From positions 1 through 64,000 of the forward strand of contig NZ_BCSP01000009.1 in assembly GCF_001570925.1 (NCBI RefSeq): a DNA stretch of 64,000 nt. Reading direction: 5' to 3'. The stretch is from [Zimmermannella] bifida NBRC 103089 (GTDB taxonomy: Bacteria; Actinomycetota; Actinomycetes; Actinomycetales; Microbacteriaceae). This document shows, piece by piece, positions 26,766 to 36,158 of this stretch. A program made the translations under genes and the position numbers. The notes under the pieces are model-generated. The model was not told where the DNA came from, did no database searches, and was given only the letters and a program-made list of their open reading frames with translations. Positions within the stretch are counted from its first letter, which is position 1. Every line of letters begins with the position of its first letter.

Positions 26766-27443
26766 CTAGGAGTTACCGGCTCGATAGCCCACACCACGAA
26801 CGGTCTGCACGATCTTCGGCTGGTCGGGGTCGACCTCGACCTTGGCACGCAGACGCTGCACGTGGACGTTGACCAGACGGGTATCGGCCTTGAAACGGTA
26901 GCCCCACACCTGTTCGAGGAGTTCCTCGCGGGTGAACACACGGTTGGGCTTCGACGCCAGCGTGTGCAGTAGGTCGAATTCGAGCGGCGTGAGGTTGATC
27001 GGCGTACCGGCGCGAAGCACTTCGTGGGCAGCCACGTTGATGGTGATGTCCCCCACGCGGAGTTCTTCGCTGTGGTCGGCCGAGCTGCCGCGCAGTCGCG
27101 TCTTAATGCGGGCGACGAGTTCCTTCGGGTCGAACGGCTTGACGATGTAGTCGTCGGCGCCGGCTTCGAGCCCTCGAACAACGTCGGCGGTGTCGGACTT
27201 AGCGGTGAGCATGATGATTGGTACGCCCGAGGTCTCGCGGATCGCTTCGCAGATTTCGATACCGCTCATGCCGGGAAGCATAACGTCGAGCAGCACGAGG
27301 TGCGGATCAACCTCGTGGAACTTCTCGACCGCCTTAGCGCCGTCGGAGCAGAACGATGGGGTGTATCCCTCAGCACCAATCACGATGCCGATCATCTCGG
27401 CAAGTGCCGTGTCGTCATCAACCACGAAAATGCGCTCTACCAC
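26766..27443 (-). CDS. mtrA: Response regulator MtrA (225 aa)
   Basis: OmpR-family regulator paired with MtrB. Receiver domain with acidic pocket FVVDDD and phospho-acceptor in LVLLDVMLPG, conserved Lys in VKPFDPKE, then a winged-helix DNA-binding domain (LTPLEFDLLHTLASKPNRVFTREELL, VNVHVQRLRAKVE, VRGVGYRAG). The start is GTG at 27443 with GGAAGG six bases upstream; upstream extension to 28082 has no family similarity and is rejected. It is divergent from the GPDPase-domain gene. Confidence 0.97.
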   Translation of the reverse strand: MVERIFVVDDDTALAEMIGIVIGAEGYTPSFCSDGAKAVEKFHEVDPHLVLLDVMLPGMSGIEICEAIRETSGVPIIMLTAKSDTADVVRGLEAGADDYIVKPFDPKELVARIKTRLRGSSADHSEELRVGDITINVAAHEVLRAGTPINLTPLEFDLLHTLASKPNRVFTREELLEQVWGYRFKADTRLVNVHVQRLRAKVEVDPDQPKIVQTVRGVGYRAGNS

Positions 27444-27601
27444 GAATGACCTTCCCTCAGACGCGAACACGAGGCCAAGCTTGCACCTCGATAATTCCTG
27501 ATCGAGCCTACCCTGCCGCAGGTGAGTTTCCTGCGGATACCCCATCCCTCTATGGTCGCAAATCTGGCAATGATCGCACCTGCCTGTGCGACGATGAAAA
27601 C

Positions 27602-29152
27602 GTGAATAACGACGCAGGACACACCTCGGCACCCCAGCCACACGCGGGCGATGGCCAGAACAGCAACGGCACCGCCCCATCCGCCCCTCGCACCTACGGT
27701 GAGGCGATGGATGCACGCCAACAGCAAGATGGCGGTTGGTCGGCGGCAACACCGGGCGCGAATGGCGCCTCGGATGCGTCGGCGTACGGCCCGAATGCGG
27801 GCCAGCACAATCCGTACGGTCAGCCCGGTCCTTATAGCCAGCAGGCCTCCTATGGCCAGGCCTCCCACGGCCAAGCACCCTATGGCCAGGCCCCCTACGG
27901 CCAGCAAGCTCCGTATGGGCAAGCCCCCTACGAACAGGCGCCGTACGACCAAAACGGCTACCAGTACCCAGCGGGGCAATACCCGGGTGGCGCCGCATCC
28001 TGGAACACCGGAGCGCCAGCCGCACCGGGTGCCCAGGCATGGCGCCCAGCAGGCCCAGCCGGACTCTTCCCGCTGCGCCCACTGTCGTTCGGCGACGTCT
28101 TCGGCGCCACGTTCCGCCTGCTGCGCTTCAGCCCAGCGGCAAGCTTCGGCGGCGCATTCCTGCTGCAGTTCCTCGTGTCGCTGCTCGCCGGGTTGGCGCC
28201 CCTCATCACAATCTTGAGCAATATCGAGCTCCTTAACAACGCCTCATCAACGGAGTGGACCTCGGATCACACCCGGTTCCTGACGTGGTTGTTGATCTCG
28301 TTGATTCCGTCGATCCTGATCACGGTCTTCGTGAACTCTGCCGTGCAAGCGCTGATCGCTATCGTCACGGCCAAGGCAGCCATCGGCCAGAAGATCACCC
28401 TCGGCGAGGCGCTGCGCAAGGCGTGGCAGCGCGTCCTGCCGCTGACCGGTTACCTCTTGCTGGCCAGCCTAATCATGCTCCTCGTGTTCGCCATCACCAT
28501 CGGGCCCGGTGCGGCCTGGCTCACGGTTGCCATGGTCAACACCTCCACCCAATTCGCCGGCCCCGTCCTGACGCTAATTCTCGGCTTCCTCTTGTTCGCG
28601 GTGGCGGCGGTATTCGTCAACACCAAGCTCATGTTCGGGGTCTCCGCAGTCACGCTTGAGCACCTCGGCCCGGTGGCGGCTATGAAGCGCAGCTGGACGC
28701 TGATCACCGGCCTCTTCTGGCGCTCGTTCGGCACGAACCTGGTGGTCTCCATGACGGTCTCGTTCGCGACGAGTATCGCCAGCCAGTTCATCGGGTTCTT
28801 CATCACCATCTTGATGGGGCTGCTGGCACCAATCGGAGCGCCAGCCTCCGCTTCTTCGAGCGAAGTCAATGGCGGGATGATTTCAATCGGGATCGTGATG
28901 ATGGTCGTCATCTCGGCGATGGCCACGGTGATGAGCGCGGTCACGTCGGTGCTCATCGGCGGCAACTGCGTGGTCCTCTACGCGGATGCTCGCATGCGCA
29001 AGGAAGGCCTCAACATCGCCCTGCAATCGGCAACCGACGATCTCGCCGCCGGCCGCGAACCCGAACAGGACCCGTGGCGGTCAGCACCGGTCTCGCCAAC
29101 GCAACCCAACGCATCCGGCATGCCCACGCCGACCCAAACGCCAACCTGGTAG
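27602..29152 (+). CDS. Membrane protein with PYGQ repeats and GPDPase-membrane-type domain (516 aa)
   Basis: Residues about 60-130 are repeats of the type (S/P)YGQA(P) and other Gln/Pro/Gly-rich sequence. The rest is a polytopic domain of six or more helices like the membrane domain of glycerophosphodiester phosphodiesterases (RPLSFGDVFGATFRLLRFSPAASF is the family opening). No catalytic GDPD domain is present, so enzymatic activity is not implied. The GTG start at 27602 is assigned from the frame and low-complexity onset, without a strong ribosome binding site. It heads the MoxR-type block, and DUF4129 follows after a 99-bp gap. Confidence 0.75.
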   Translation: MNNDAGHTSAPQPHAGDGQNSNGTAPSAPRTYGEAMDARQQQDGGWSAATPGANGASDASAYGPNAGQHNPYGQPGPYSQQASYGQASHGQAPYGQAPYGQQAPYGQAPYEQAPYDQNGYQYPAGQYPGGAASWNTGAPAAPGAQAWRPAGPAGLFPLRPLSFGDVFGATFRLLRFSPAASFGGAFLLQFLVSLLAGLAPLITILSNIELLNNASSTEWTSDHTRFLTWLLISLIPSILITVFVNSAVQALIAIVTAKAAIGQKITLGEALRKAWQRVLPLTGYLLLASLIMLLVFAITIGPGAAWLTVAMVNTSTQFAGPVLTLILGFLLFAVAAVFVNTKLMFGVSAVTLEHLGPVAAMKRSWTLITGLFWRSFGTNLVVSMTVSFATSIASQFIGFFITILMGLLAPIGAPASASSSEVNGGMISIGIVMMVVISAMATVMSAVTSVLIGGNCVVLYADARMRKEGLNIALQSATDDLAAGREPEQDPWRSAPVSPTQPNASGMPTPTQTPTW

Positions 29153-29251
29153 TCCAGCCTGTCAGGCAGTGTCGGGGCCTGGTAACCCGGGAACCGTACG
29201 CTCGTAGGTCACGGATACCCGCATCCTGCCGAGTGGAAACGACACGACGAC

Positions 29252-29956
29252 ATGTTTGTTCTGGCTGAGCCGCCCCTAACCCCGGACGAAGACACCGCCC
29301 GGGATTGGGTGCAGCGATATCTCGATGACCCCGAGATCGTGTCAGCCAAGCCATCGCCGTTTGAGCGGTTCATGGAGTCGGTTTGGGAGTGGGTTTCTGA
29401 TCTGTTTACGCTGCCCGATGGCAGCGGGTTCGGGATCAATCCGGTCGCGTTGGTGTGGATCGTGGCGATCATCGCGCTGGTTGCGTTGGTGGTGTTGCTG
29501 GGTCGCCCACGCGCAGTCGCCAAGCGTGCGGCCCGAGCCGGGCAGTCGGTCTTTCTTGATGATGATGCGCGCACGCTGCACCAATTGCGGGATGCGGCCG
29601 ATCATGCGGCCGCATCCGGAAACTACAGCCTCGCCATCGTCGAGCAATACCGGGCGATGTGCCGGGGACTGCATGACCGCACCCTCATTACCCTGCGCCC
29701 TGGCGACACCGCCCAAGCGGCGGCCCGCGCTGCTGCGACCAGCTTTCCAAGTCACCAGCAGCAGTTGCAGCGTGCAGCGATGTCGTTTGACCGGGTGCGG
29801 TATCTGAACCGCCGCGGAACTGCCGCCGAGCACGCGTTCATTCGCAACCTCGACCACGAGCTCGACCGCACCCGCCCGGCCTCGCTGCCGGATGCATCCG
29901 GTTTCGCGGCCACGCCCGCAGCTGTGTCGTCTACTCCCCCGGGAGGTGCGCGATGA
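29252..29956 (+). CDS. DUF4129-domain membrane protein (234 aa)
   Basis: A membrane-anchored protein with a single strong helix (about residues 65-86), an N-terminal extracytoplasmic stretch (DPEIVSAKPSPFERFMESVWEWV) and a cytoplasmic C-terminal helical domain (QLRDAADHAAASGNYSLAIVEQYRAM) matching DUF4129, a regular partner of MoxR ATPases in actinobacteria. Its stop overlaps the DUF4350 start by 4 bp. No enzymatic motif is visible. Function unknown. Confidence 0.85.
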   Translation: MFVLAEPPLTPDEDTARDWVQRYLDDPEIVSAKPSPFERFMESVWEWVSDLFTLPDGSGFGINPVALVWIVAIIALVALVVLLGRPRAVAKRAARAGQSVFLDDDARTLHQLRDAADHAAASGNYSLAIVEQYRAMCRGLHDRTLITLRPGDTAQAAARAAATSFPSHQQQLQRAAMSFDRVRYLNRRGTAAEHAFIRNLDHELDRTRPASLPDASGFAATPAAVSSTPPGGAR

Positions 29957-31302
29957 CGACAACGACGACCGAAACGACGTCCCCGGCACCTACGCCGAGC
30001 AATACGCTGACGCCGCGCCAGCACTGGCACCGCATTCGCCCCTGGTGTTTTTCGGCGCTGTTTATCGTCGCCACTCTGCTTGTCGGTGCGGCGATCACGG
30101 CCTCAACCGTCAGCAGATCTGGGCACCTGTTGAATCCGCAATCGCCCGCACCTAACGGCGCGAAGGCCCTCGCCGAAGCATTGCAGGATCACGGCGTGCA
30201 CCTGACCCAGCGCGATTCCCTCGACGATGTCTTGGCAGATATCGAGGCGAACCCCAACCGCACCGTGCTGCTGCACGACCGGGCCGCACTGCTCGACAGT
30301 GACCGCATCGAACAACTGCTCGATGCCGGTGCGAACCGCGTTGTTGCGATCAACCCCGTTGGCGATCGATTCGAGCCGATCACTGAATATGCCTGGTACT
30401 CCGGCAGCATCGCGCCCGAGGGCGACACCCTCGAAAACGATCCGTATGCCGCCGAACACGACTATCCCGCAGGCGAACAGTGCCCATTGGCGTCGAAGGC
30501 GCCAGCGCTTGGGCCCGGTCACGCCTCGGTGTTCACGGTCGGAGAGAATGATCCCGATGCGGTTGGTTGCTACGAAACCGGCAGTGGCAGCCTGATCGTG
30601 GTGGCACAGCACAAGACGACCGAGCTGATCATGGTGGGCGCCTACGAGCAATTCACCAACGACCGCATTGCCGTCGAATCGAACGCGGCCGCGGCAATCA
30701 ACATCCTCGGCGCCAACGAAGAGCTCATCTGGTACGTGCCCGGAGCGCCCGATGTGCAGGTGGCAGCGACACCAACGTTCGACGACTACGTACCCAAGTG
30801 GATCACGCCCGTCATGCTGCTGGCCTGCTGCAGTGCGCTCGCCCTGATGTTCTGGCGCGGCCGCCGCCTCGGCCCGCTCGTAGCTGAGCGTCTGCCGGTC
30901 ACCGTTCCGGCCAGTGAGACGGTCGAAGGCCGGGCACGGCTCTACGCCAAGAACCGCTCGCAACTCCACGCGCTCGATGCCATCCGCATCGGCACGCTCG
31001 GTCGGCTTGCAGGGCTGCTCGGACTCGAACGAAACGCATCCGCTGCCGTGATCGCGGATGCGGTGACCCGTGTCGCGCAGGTTCCTCGCGACCACGCCTA
31101 TCGCGTTCTCGTTCACGCCGAACCGACCAGCGACGCCGAATTGGTTGACCTTGCCAATGCGTGCGCCGAGATCGAACGCCGCACGCGCACCGCACTCGGG
31201 TACACCGAAACCGGGCGGCGCATCCAAACCCCTGACGACCCGACCGCGGAGACGCCAACCTTCGCCGTTCGTGATGCGGACCCCGGCGACAACCAACTGT
31301 GA
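29953..31302 (+). CDS. DUF4350-domain membrane protein (449 aa)
   Basis: N-terminal membrane helix (about residues 31-52), a roughly 230-residue extracytoplasmic domain (NGAKALAEALQDHGVHL, LLHDRAALLDSDRIEQLLDAG, resembling the DUF4350 class), a second membrane helix (about 275-297) and a cytoplasmic C-terminal region with Arg-rich helices. It overlaps DUF4129 by 4 bp and is followed by moxR after 77 bp. Possibly a scaffold or substrate of the MoxR chaperone; that is inference. Confidence 0.83.
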   Translation: MTTTTTETTSPAPTPSNTLTPRQHWHRIRPWCFSALFIVATLLVGAAITASTVSRSGHLLNPQSPAPNGAKALAEALQDHGVHLTQRDSLDDVLADIEANPNRTVLLHDRAALLDSDRIEQLLDAGANRVVAINPVGDRFEPITEYAWYSGSIAPEGDTLENDPYAAEHDYPAGEQCPLASKAPALGPGHASVFTVGENDPDAVGCYETGSGSLIVVAQHKTTELIMVGAYEQFTNDRIAVESNAAAAINILGANEELIWYVPGAPDVQVAATPTFDDYVPKWITPVMLLACCSALALMFWRGRRLGPLVAERLPVTVPASETVEGRARLYAKNRSQLHALDAIRIGTLGRLAGLLGLERNASAAVIADAVTRVAQVPRDHAYRVLVHAEPTSDAELVDLANACAEIERRTRTALGYTETGRRIQTPDDPTAETPTFAVRDADPGDNQL

Positions 31303-31379
31303 CCGCACCCCGTGACCTCACCCCGTGACATCATGCCCAGCACAGCCCACCGCCCAGCACACCCCACCAGGAGATCCCG

Positions 31380-32333
31380 ATGAGTGACCAAATTCGCACC
31401 GCGCTTGGCCGCGTTCGCACCGAGGTGAGTAAGGCCGTCGTCGGCCAAGATGCCGCCGTCGAAGGCCTGGTGATCGCGCTGCTCAGCGACGGCCACGTAC
31501 TGCTCGAAGGTGTGCCGGGCACGGCGAAGACCCTGCTGGTGCGCACCCTCAGCCAGGTGCTCGCGCTCGATACCAAGCGCATCCAGTTCACCCCAGACCT
31601 CATGCCCGGTGACGTCACCGGCTCGCTGGTGTACGACAATCAGCGCGGCGCATTCGAGTTCCGTGAGGGTCCGGTGTTCACCAATCTCCTGCTCGCCGAC
31701 GAGATCAACCGCACGCCACCCAAGACGCAGTCGTCGCTGCTCGAAGCGATGGAAGAGCGCCAGGTTTCGGCCGACGGCGTCACCCGCCCACTCCCCGACC
31801 CGTTCATGGTCGCGGCCACGATGAACCCGATCGAGTACGAGGGCACCTACACCCTGCCCGAGGCCCAGCTCGACCGCTTCATGTTGAAACTCATCCTCGA
31901 TCTGCCACCGCGCGATGCCGAACTCGAAGTGCTCCGCCGCCACGCCAACGGTTTCAATCCGCGCGACCTCGCGGCTGCAAACGTACAGCAGGCCATCAGC
32001 ATCGACGAGCTTCGACAGGCACGTCGTGACGCCCAGGCGGTGCGCGTCAACGAGGCCGTGCTCGCCTACCTGGTTGACCTCGCTCGCGCCACCCGCCAGT
32101 CGCCATCGGTGCGCATGGGAATCTCGCCCCGCGGTGCCACGGCGCTCTTGCGTGCGGCAAAGGCGAGCGCCTACCTCTACGGCTATGACGCCGTCACTCC
32201 CGATCACGTGCAGCGTATGTGCCTGTCGGCGTGGCGTCACCGCATTGTGCTGCAGCCCGAGGCTGAGCTCGAGGGTGTTTCGGCGGATGCGGTGCTGCAG
32301 TCGATCATGCAGCAGGTGCAGGTGCCGATCTAG
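31380..32333 (+). CDS. MoxR-family AAA+ ATPase (317 aa)
   Basis: Chaperone-like ATPase thought to mature or remodel membrane or VWA-domain protein partners. Walker A appears as GVPGTAKT, Walker B as LLLADEINRTPPK (about residues 107-115), and sensor 1 as VAATMNPIEYEG, with the arginine finger region QLDRFML. Length is typical. ATG start with a weak SD. Its stop (TAG) abuts the next ATG (32334) with no gap, so coupling with the DUF58 gene is very likely. Confidence 0.95.
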   Translation: MSDQIRTALGRVRTEVSKAVVGQDAAVEGLVIALLSDGHVLLEGVPGTAKTLLVRTLSQVLALDTKRIQFTPDLMPGDVTGSLVYDNQRGAFEFREGPVFTNLLLADEINRTPPKTQSSLLEAMEERQVSADGVTRPLPDPFMVAATMNPIEYEGTYTLPEAQLDRFMLKLILDLPPRDAELEVLRRHANGFNPRDLAAANVQQAISIDELRQARRDAQAVRVNEAVLAYLVDLARATRQSPSVRMGISPRGATALLRAAKASAYLYGYDAVTPDHVQRMCLSAWRHRIVLQPEAELEGVSADAVLQSIMQQVQVPI

Positions 32334-33641
32334 ATGGCGATCAGCGGCCTCGCGGTCGCGCTGCTTGTCCTCGGCGCGCTACCGATTCTGGCGTTTGGCA
32401 CCACCGTGTCAAGCGCGTTTGCCGTGCTCGGAATCGTGCTCGCGGCATGGCTCACGCTGTGCCTGGTGGACTGGGCGCTGGCCGCGCCACCGCGGAACAT
32501 TCGCGTGGAACGAGAGCTACCCCACCGCATCCGGCTGGGTGAAACCGCAACATCGCGCCTGCTACTCACCAACCTGAACCGCACGGCGCTGCGCCTGCAC
32601 GTACGCGATTGCTGGGAGCCTTCGGCTGGCGGGCCGACCGCCCACGACCGAGTGACGATTCCTGGTGGTGAGCGCCGAGCGCTCACGCACACGCTCACGC
32701 CGTGGCGTCGCGGCGACCGGCGCACGACCGATGTTGCCGTGCGCTCGTGGGGACCGCTGCGCCTCGTCGCCCGTCAGGTGTTGCTGCAAGATACCGGCAC
32801 GCTGCGGGTGCTGCCACCATTCAATGCCCGCAAGCACCTGCCCTCACGGGTCATGCGCTTGCGCGAGATGGATGGGCAAACGACGCTGCAGGTGCGCGGT
32901 CAAGGAACCGAATTTGATTCGCTGCGCGACTACGTGCGCGGTGACGATGTGCGCTCGATCGACTGGCGTGCCACGGCTCGCCGACAAGACCTGGTCGTGC
33001 GCACCTGGCGACCTGAACGCGACCGCCGGGTGATCATCCTGCTCGATACCGGTCGCGCCGCGGCCGCACGCGTCGCCGACGAAACACGCTTGGATACGGC
33101 GATCGAGTCAGCCTTGCTGCTGGCGGCGCTCGCATCGCGCGCCGGTGACCGTGTTGATCTGATCGCGTACGACCAGCGCATCCGGGCACGCGTACGCGGT
33201 GCCGGCGACGCCACCGTGCTCACCCAGATCGTCGAGTCGATGGCGAATGTTGAGCCCGAGCTCTACAGCACCAACTGGCTCGAAGTCCCCCGTCTCGTAC
33301 GCAACATCACGACGCAGCGCTCGCTCGTGGTCGTGCTGACCACTGCCGACAGCAACGGTAACGCCCGCGAGTTGCTCGAAATGATGCCGCAGTTGACGCA
33401 GCGTCACGTCGTTGTTGTGGCATCGGTAGCTGATCCCGAAACGGACGCGGCCCGGCACGTATTGCGTGATGGCGAGGCTGTGTATCGAGCTGCTGCGGCA
33501 GAACGCGCACACCTCGAGGCGGCAAACATTACTCGCGCGCTCGCACAGACGGGTGCGGATCAGCTCATTGCCCCGCCATTAGATCTGCCGCCACGCTTGG
33601 CTGACCATTACCTGTTGCTTAAACGCGCAGGCCGATTGTGA
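32334..33641 (+). CDS. DUF58-domain membrane protein, MoxR partner (435 aa)
   Basis: Two N-terminal membrane helices (about 4-45), then the conserved DUF58 core GTEFDSLRDYVRGDDVRSIDWRATARR and a VWA-like C-terminal half beginning VIILLDTGRAAAARV (a MIDAS-like DxG rather than DxSxS). DUF58/MoxR pairs are widespread; the actual task of the pair is unsettled. ATG directly after the moxR stop. Confidence 0.93.
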   Translation: MAISGLAVALLVLGALPILAFGTTVSSAFAVLGIVLAAWLTLCLVDWALAAPPRNIRVERELPHRIRLGETATSRLLLTNLNRTALRLHVRDCWEPSAGGPTAHDRVTIPGGERRALTHTLTPWRRGDRRTTDVAVRSWGPLRLVARQVLLQDTGTLRVLPPFNARKHLPSRVMRLREMDGQTTLQVRGQGTEFDSLRDYVRGDDVRSIDWRATARRQDLVVRTWRPERDRRVIILLDTGRAAAARVADETRLDTAIESALLLAALASRAGDRVDLIAYDQRIRARVRGAGDATVLTQIVESMANVEPELYSTNWLEVPRLVRNITTQRSLVVVLTTADSNGNARELLEMMPQLTQRHVVVVASVADPETDAARHVLRDGEAVYRAAAAERAHLEAANITRALAQTGADQLIAPPLDLPPRLADHYLLLKRAGRL

Positions 33642-33740
33642 TGAAGCTACGGTTAATAGCAAGCGACCACCGCGTGGAATCGATCGCGCAGCACGCGATG
33701 TGATGGGTGGTCGTGCGCTGCGGGTGAAGGGACAGTACGC

Positions 33741-34052
33741 ATGAAGCGATTGCACATGATTACGGGAGCCGGGGCGCTCATGGCGGTGGCAGCCGCCGGA
33801 ACCATCATCTATCTGAGTGGTCAGGATACGCCAGTGGTGGGCAATGAGATTGTGACGCCCACGGCGCCCGCTCCGGAAGAATCCACCACCCCCGAAACAG
33901 TTGTCCCGGTAACCGTACCGCCGGCACCGGATGCGGAGCTCACTCCCGCACCGCCGACTGATCCCGGTTACTACGACGGGAGCAGCGACAGTGGCGAGAG
34001 TGGCACCGGTGCCGATGAGGACGGCACGTCCGAAGACCACAGCGACGGCTAG
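33741..34052 (+). CDS. Small secreted or membrane-anchored protein (103 aa)
   Basis: AAGGGA lies 8 bp before the ATG. The N-terminus is a signal/anchor (KRLHMITGAGALMAVAAAGTIIYLSG, residues 2-27); the remainder is Pro/Thr/Glu-rich and then Ser/Gly/Asp-rich, so probably disordered and extracytoplasmic. No lipobox. I do not recognise it. Its stop codon interlocks with that of the convergent peroxidase gene in the tetramer CTAG at 34049-34052. Confidence 0.65.
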   Translation: MKRLHMITGAGALMAVAAAGTIIYLSGQDTPVVGNEIVTPTAPAPEESTTPETVVPVTVPPAPDAELTPAPPTDPGYYDGSSDSGESGTGADEDGTSEDHSDG

Positions 34053-35329
34053 GCGAACAGCCCCTCGCCGACGAATCCATTCGCATCCGGCTTTGGCGGA
34101 ATAGCAAACACTGCCGAACCAATCGGGGTAATCCACGTGTTCAGCAGGTCACCTTCGTCCATACGACGTTGCAGCGGCACGAACTGCGTCGTGACATTGG
34201 CCTGCAGCGACGTAAAGATCTGACCAGAGTCGCTTACGACTGCACCCGCACCCGAACCGCCCGCTACGGGCATCTCATAGTTGTAGGGGCGGCGCACAAT
34301 GCGCTCGTGTGGGTTGTCGGATCGCATACGTCGCAGATGGCTTGCGGGGTTAATGACGGTGAACCCCTGCGCCGTAACCGCCTTGAAATCCGGCTCATCG
34401 TACTCTTTCGAGCCGGTCAGCGGAGCACCCGTATCGAGGCGTCGTCCTACCGAGGCCTCACGGCCTGGGCGGTCAACTTCGTCCCAGGTCTCCAGATCCA
34501 TGTGGATCCGGCGAATCACCAGTGTCGTTCCGCCGTTGAGCCATTCCGTTTCGCCTGACTCACTGCGGATGGTGACGACCCGGTCAAAGTCGTCGGTGCC
34601 CGGGGTCGCGTTGACCGTGCCGTCAACCTGACCGAACAGGTTGCGGTCGGTCTGCCCCGCAGCCAGCGAACCGCGCGATTGGCGAAAGCCGTGCTGCTGC
34701 CAGCGCACTGTGCCGAACGAGCGCGCATCCTTCATCAGGGTGCGGGATGCGTGTGCCAGCGTCAGCGGGTCGTCACTAGCGACGAGCATGAGCAGTTCGC
34801 CCTCAGACCATTCGGGCTGGAGTCGGTCGACTGAGAACTTCGGAATCTGTGTCAACCATTCCGGTCGACGCTTGGGGTTGATGCGGTCAATGAACCCCGG
34901 TGAGAACCCGAACGTGATCTGCAGGCCCGCAGGCGTTTCGGCCAGTTCCGGTTCTTGGTCGCCCACTGGCGCGGTACCCGCCATCAGTCGGCGTGCGTCC
35001 TCGCTCAGAATCCGCAAGAGCGCAATGATGCGAGCGTTGTCGAGGTCGGCAGTGAGGTCCATCGCGATGTAGTTCGCAAACGCGGGAATGTGGCTACCGA
35101 CACCCGCTTGATGGTGCGCGTGTTGTTGGTTGCGTTCAGTTCCGAACGCAACCGGTTGCGCGGCGGCCGGTCGGCCGATGAGGCTGGCGCCTGCCGCCGC
35201 TGCAGCGGCACCGACTCCGATGCCCGCTGCAGCGACGACGACGTCACGTCGGCGAATTCCGGCAGCCGTTGGGGCAGCTGCCGAGGGTTCGGCAGCTGGT
35301 GTTGACTGGTTGGTATCCACCTGTTTCAT
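34049..35329 (-). CDS. Tat-exported Dyp-type heme peroxidase, EfeB-like (426 aa)
   Basis: Dye-decolourising peroxidases use heme and peroxide; EfeB members are also reported to remove iron from heme. A twin-arginine signal IRRRDVVVAAAG with a hydrophobic Ala/Gly stretch (residues 25-60) indicates folded export. Family motifs: FGQVDGTVNATPG (GxxDG, distal heme side) and SHLRRM-SDNPHERIVRR (proximal His region). It lies 11 bp downstream of the copper chaperone gene, with no EfeU or EfeO nearby, so it may serve heme or copper handling rather than iron uptake. Confidence 0.92.
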   Translation of the reverse strand: MKQVDTNQSTPAAEPSAAAPTAAGIRRRDVVVAAAGIGVGAAAAAAGASLIGRPAAAQPVAFGTERNQQHAHHQAGVGSHIPAFANYIAMDLTADLDNARIIALLRILSEDARRLMAGTAPVGDQEPELAETPAGLQITFGFSPGFIDRINPKRRPEWLTQIPKFSVDRLQPEWSEGELLMLVASDDPLTLAHASRTLMKDARSFGTVRWQQHGFRQSRGSLAAGQTDRNLFGQVDGTVNATPGTDDFDRVVTIRSESGETEWLNGGTTLVIRRIHMDLETWDEVDRPGREASVGRRLDTGAPLTGSKEYDEPDFKAVTAQGFTVINPASHLRRMRSDNPHERIVRRPYNYEMPVAGGSGAGAVVSDSGQIFTSLQANVTTQFVPLQRRMDEGDLLNTWITPIGSAVFAIPPKPDANGFVGEGLFA

Positions 35330-35340
35330 GGTGTTGCTCG

Positions 35341-35919
35341 CTAGTTCTTGTCGGTCGCCATGTTGCCGTGGTCCATGCCGCCGTGACCGGTGCCGTCCTC
35401 TGGCGAGTAGGTTTCCTTACCACCGGTGTATTCGCGAGCAGTAGCGGTGAACTCGATGTTCTCGCCGCCCTCAACTTCGAGCGTGATCTTCACCTCGTCG
35501 CCCGGAAGCACCTTGTCGTTGAGCTTCATGAGCATGATGTGGTCGTCACCCGGCTTGTAGACGAGCGATTCGCCCGGCTTGATGGCCGGCGGCGTCATCG
35601 CCTGCATCATGCTCGAGCCGTCCGACTGAATGATCGTCTCGTGGAACTCCGACATGCCCGCGATTTCGGCCTTAACGCCGGTGAACTTGATCTCCTTGTC
35701 ACCGGTGTTCTTGATGGTGCCGAAGACACCGGTCATGTCCTTTTCGGTGGCCTTGATCCACATGTCCGTGAACTCGAGGCCCTGCTGGGTCTGAACGGCC
35801 ATGTTCTCGGTTGGCTGCGGCGTGCTCTTTGGGTCGTTACCCGCAGCACAGCCGGTGAGACCGGCAACCGCGAGCGAAAGACCAGCAGCGGCAGCAATGA
35901 AAGTACGGAAAGTACGCAT
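35341..35919 (-). CDS. Copper chaperone PCu(A)C-type lipoprotein (192 aa)
   Basis: Extracytoplasmic copper carrier that helps metallate cytochrome oxidase. Lipoprotein signal with LTGC (Cys 24). The PCu(A)C ligands are visible as EFHETI, MM in SSMMQAM, and HIMLM, i.e. the H-M-x-H-M spacing of the family, followed by a His/Met-rich tail GHGGMDHGNM as an extra copper site. It is in line with the Dyp peroxidase (11-bp gap) and downstream of a His-rich membrane protein. Confidence 0.94.
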   Translation of the reverse strand: MRTFRTFIAAAAGLSLAVAGLTGCAAGNDPKSTPQPTENMAVQTQQGLEFTDMWIKATEKDMTGVFGTIKNTGDKEIKFTGVKAEIAGMSEFHETIIQSDGSSMMQAMTPPAIKPGESLVYKPGDDHIMLMKLNDKVLPGDEVKITLEVEGGENIEFTATAREYTGGKETYSPEDGTGHGGMDHGNMATDKN

Positions 35920-35968
35920 AAGAAGTTGTCCTCAATGAGAAGTTAAACGAGTGATTCGTTGATGTGCT

Positions 35969-35989
35969 CGCGATGCGTCGTGCATCGCG
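35969..35989. other. Stem-loop in the gap upstream of the PCu(A)C gene
   Basis: Perfect 8-bp arms CGCGATGC / GCATCGCG with a GTCGT loop in the 239-bp gap between the His-rich protein and the copper chaperone. No T-tract follows on either side, so it may be an operator or a processing structure rather than a terminator. Confidence 0.35.
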
Positions 35990-36158
35990 GTTTGCGAAGG
36001 TCTCGATTCCCGCTCAGTGCAATGCAAGCGACGATATCGAGGGGTGTGCGTTCCCATAGCGAAACGCGAGGCAACGCGACGGATGCGGCAAGTACGGAGA
36101 TCCGCGCCGTCAGAAATTCGCAGATCGCGTGCTCGCAGCGCCTGAGCGCTGGCGCAGA

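Noticed and set aside
27444-28082. N-terminal extension of mtrA up to 28082
   Set aside because: Arg/Gly/His-rich, no family similarity; runs through the neighbouring gene and past the good GTG start at 27443.
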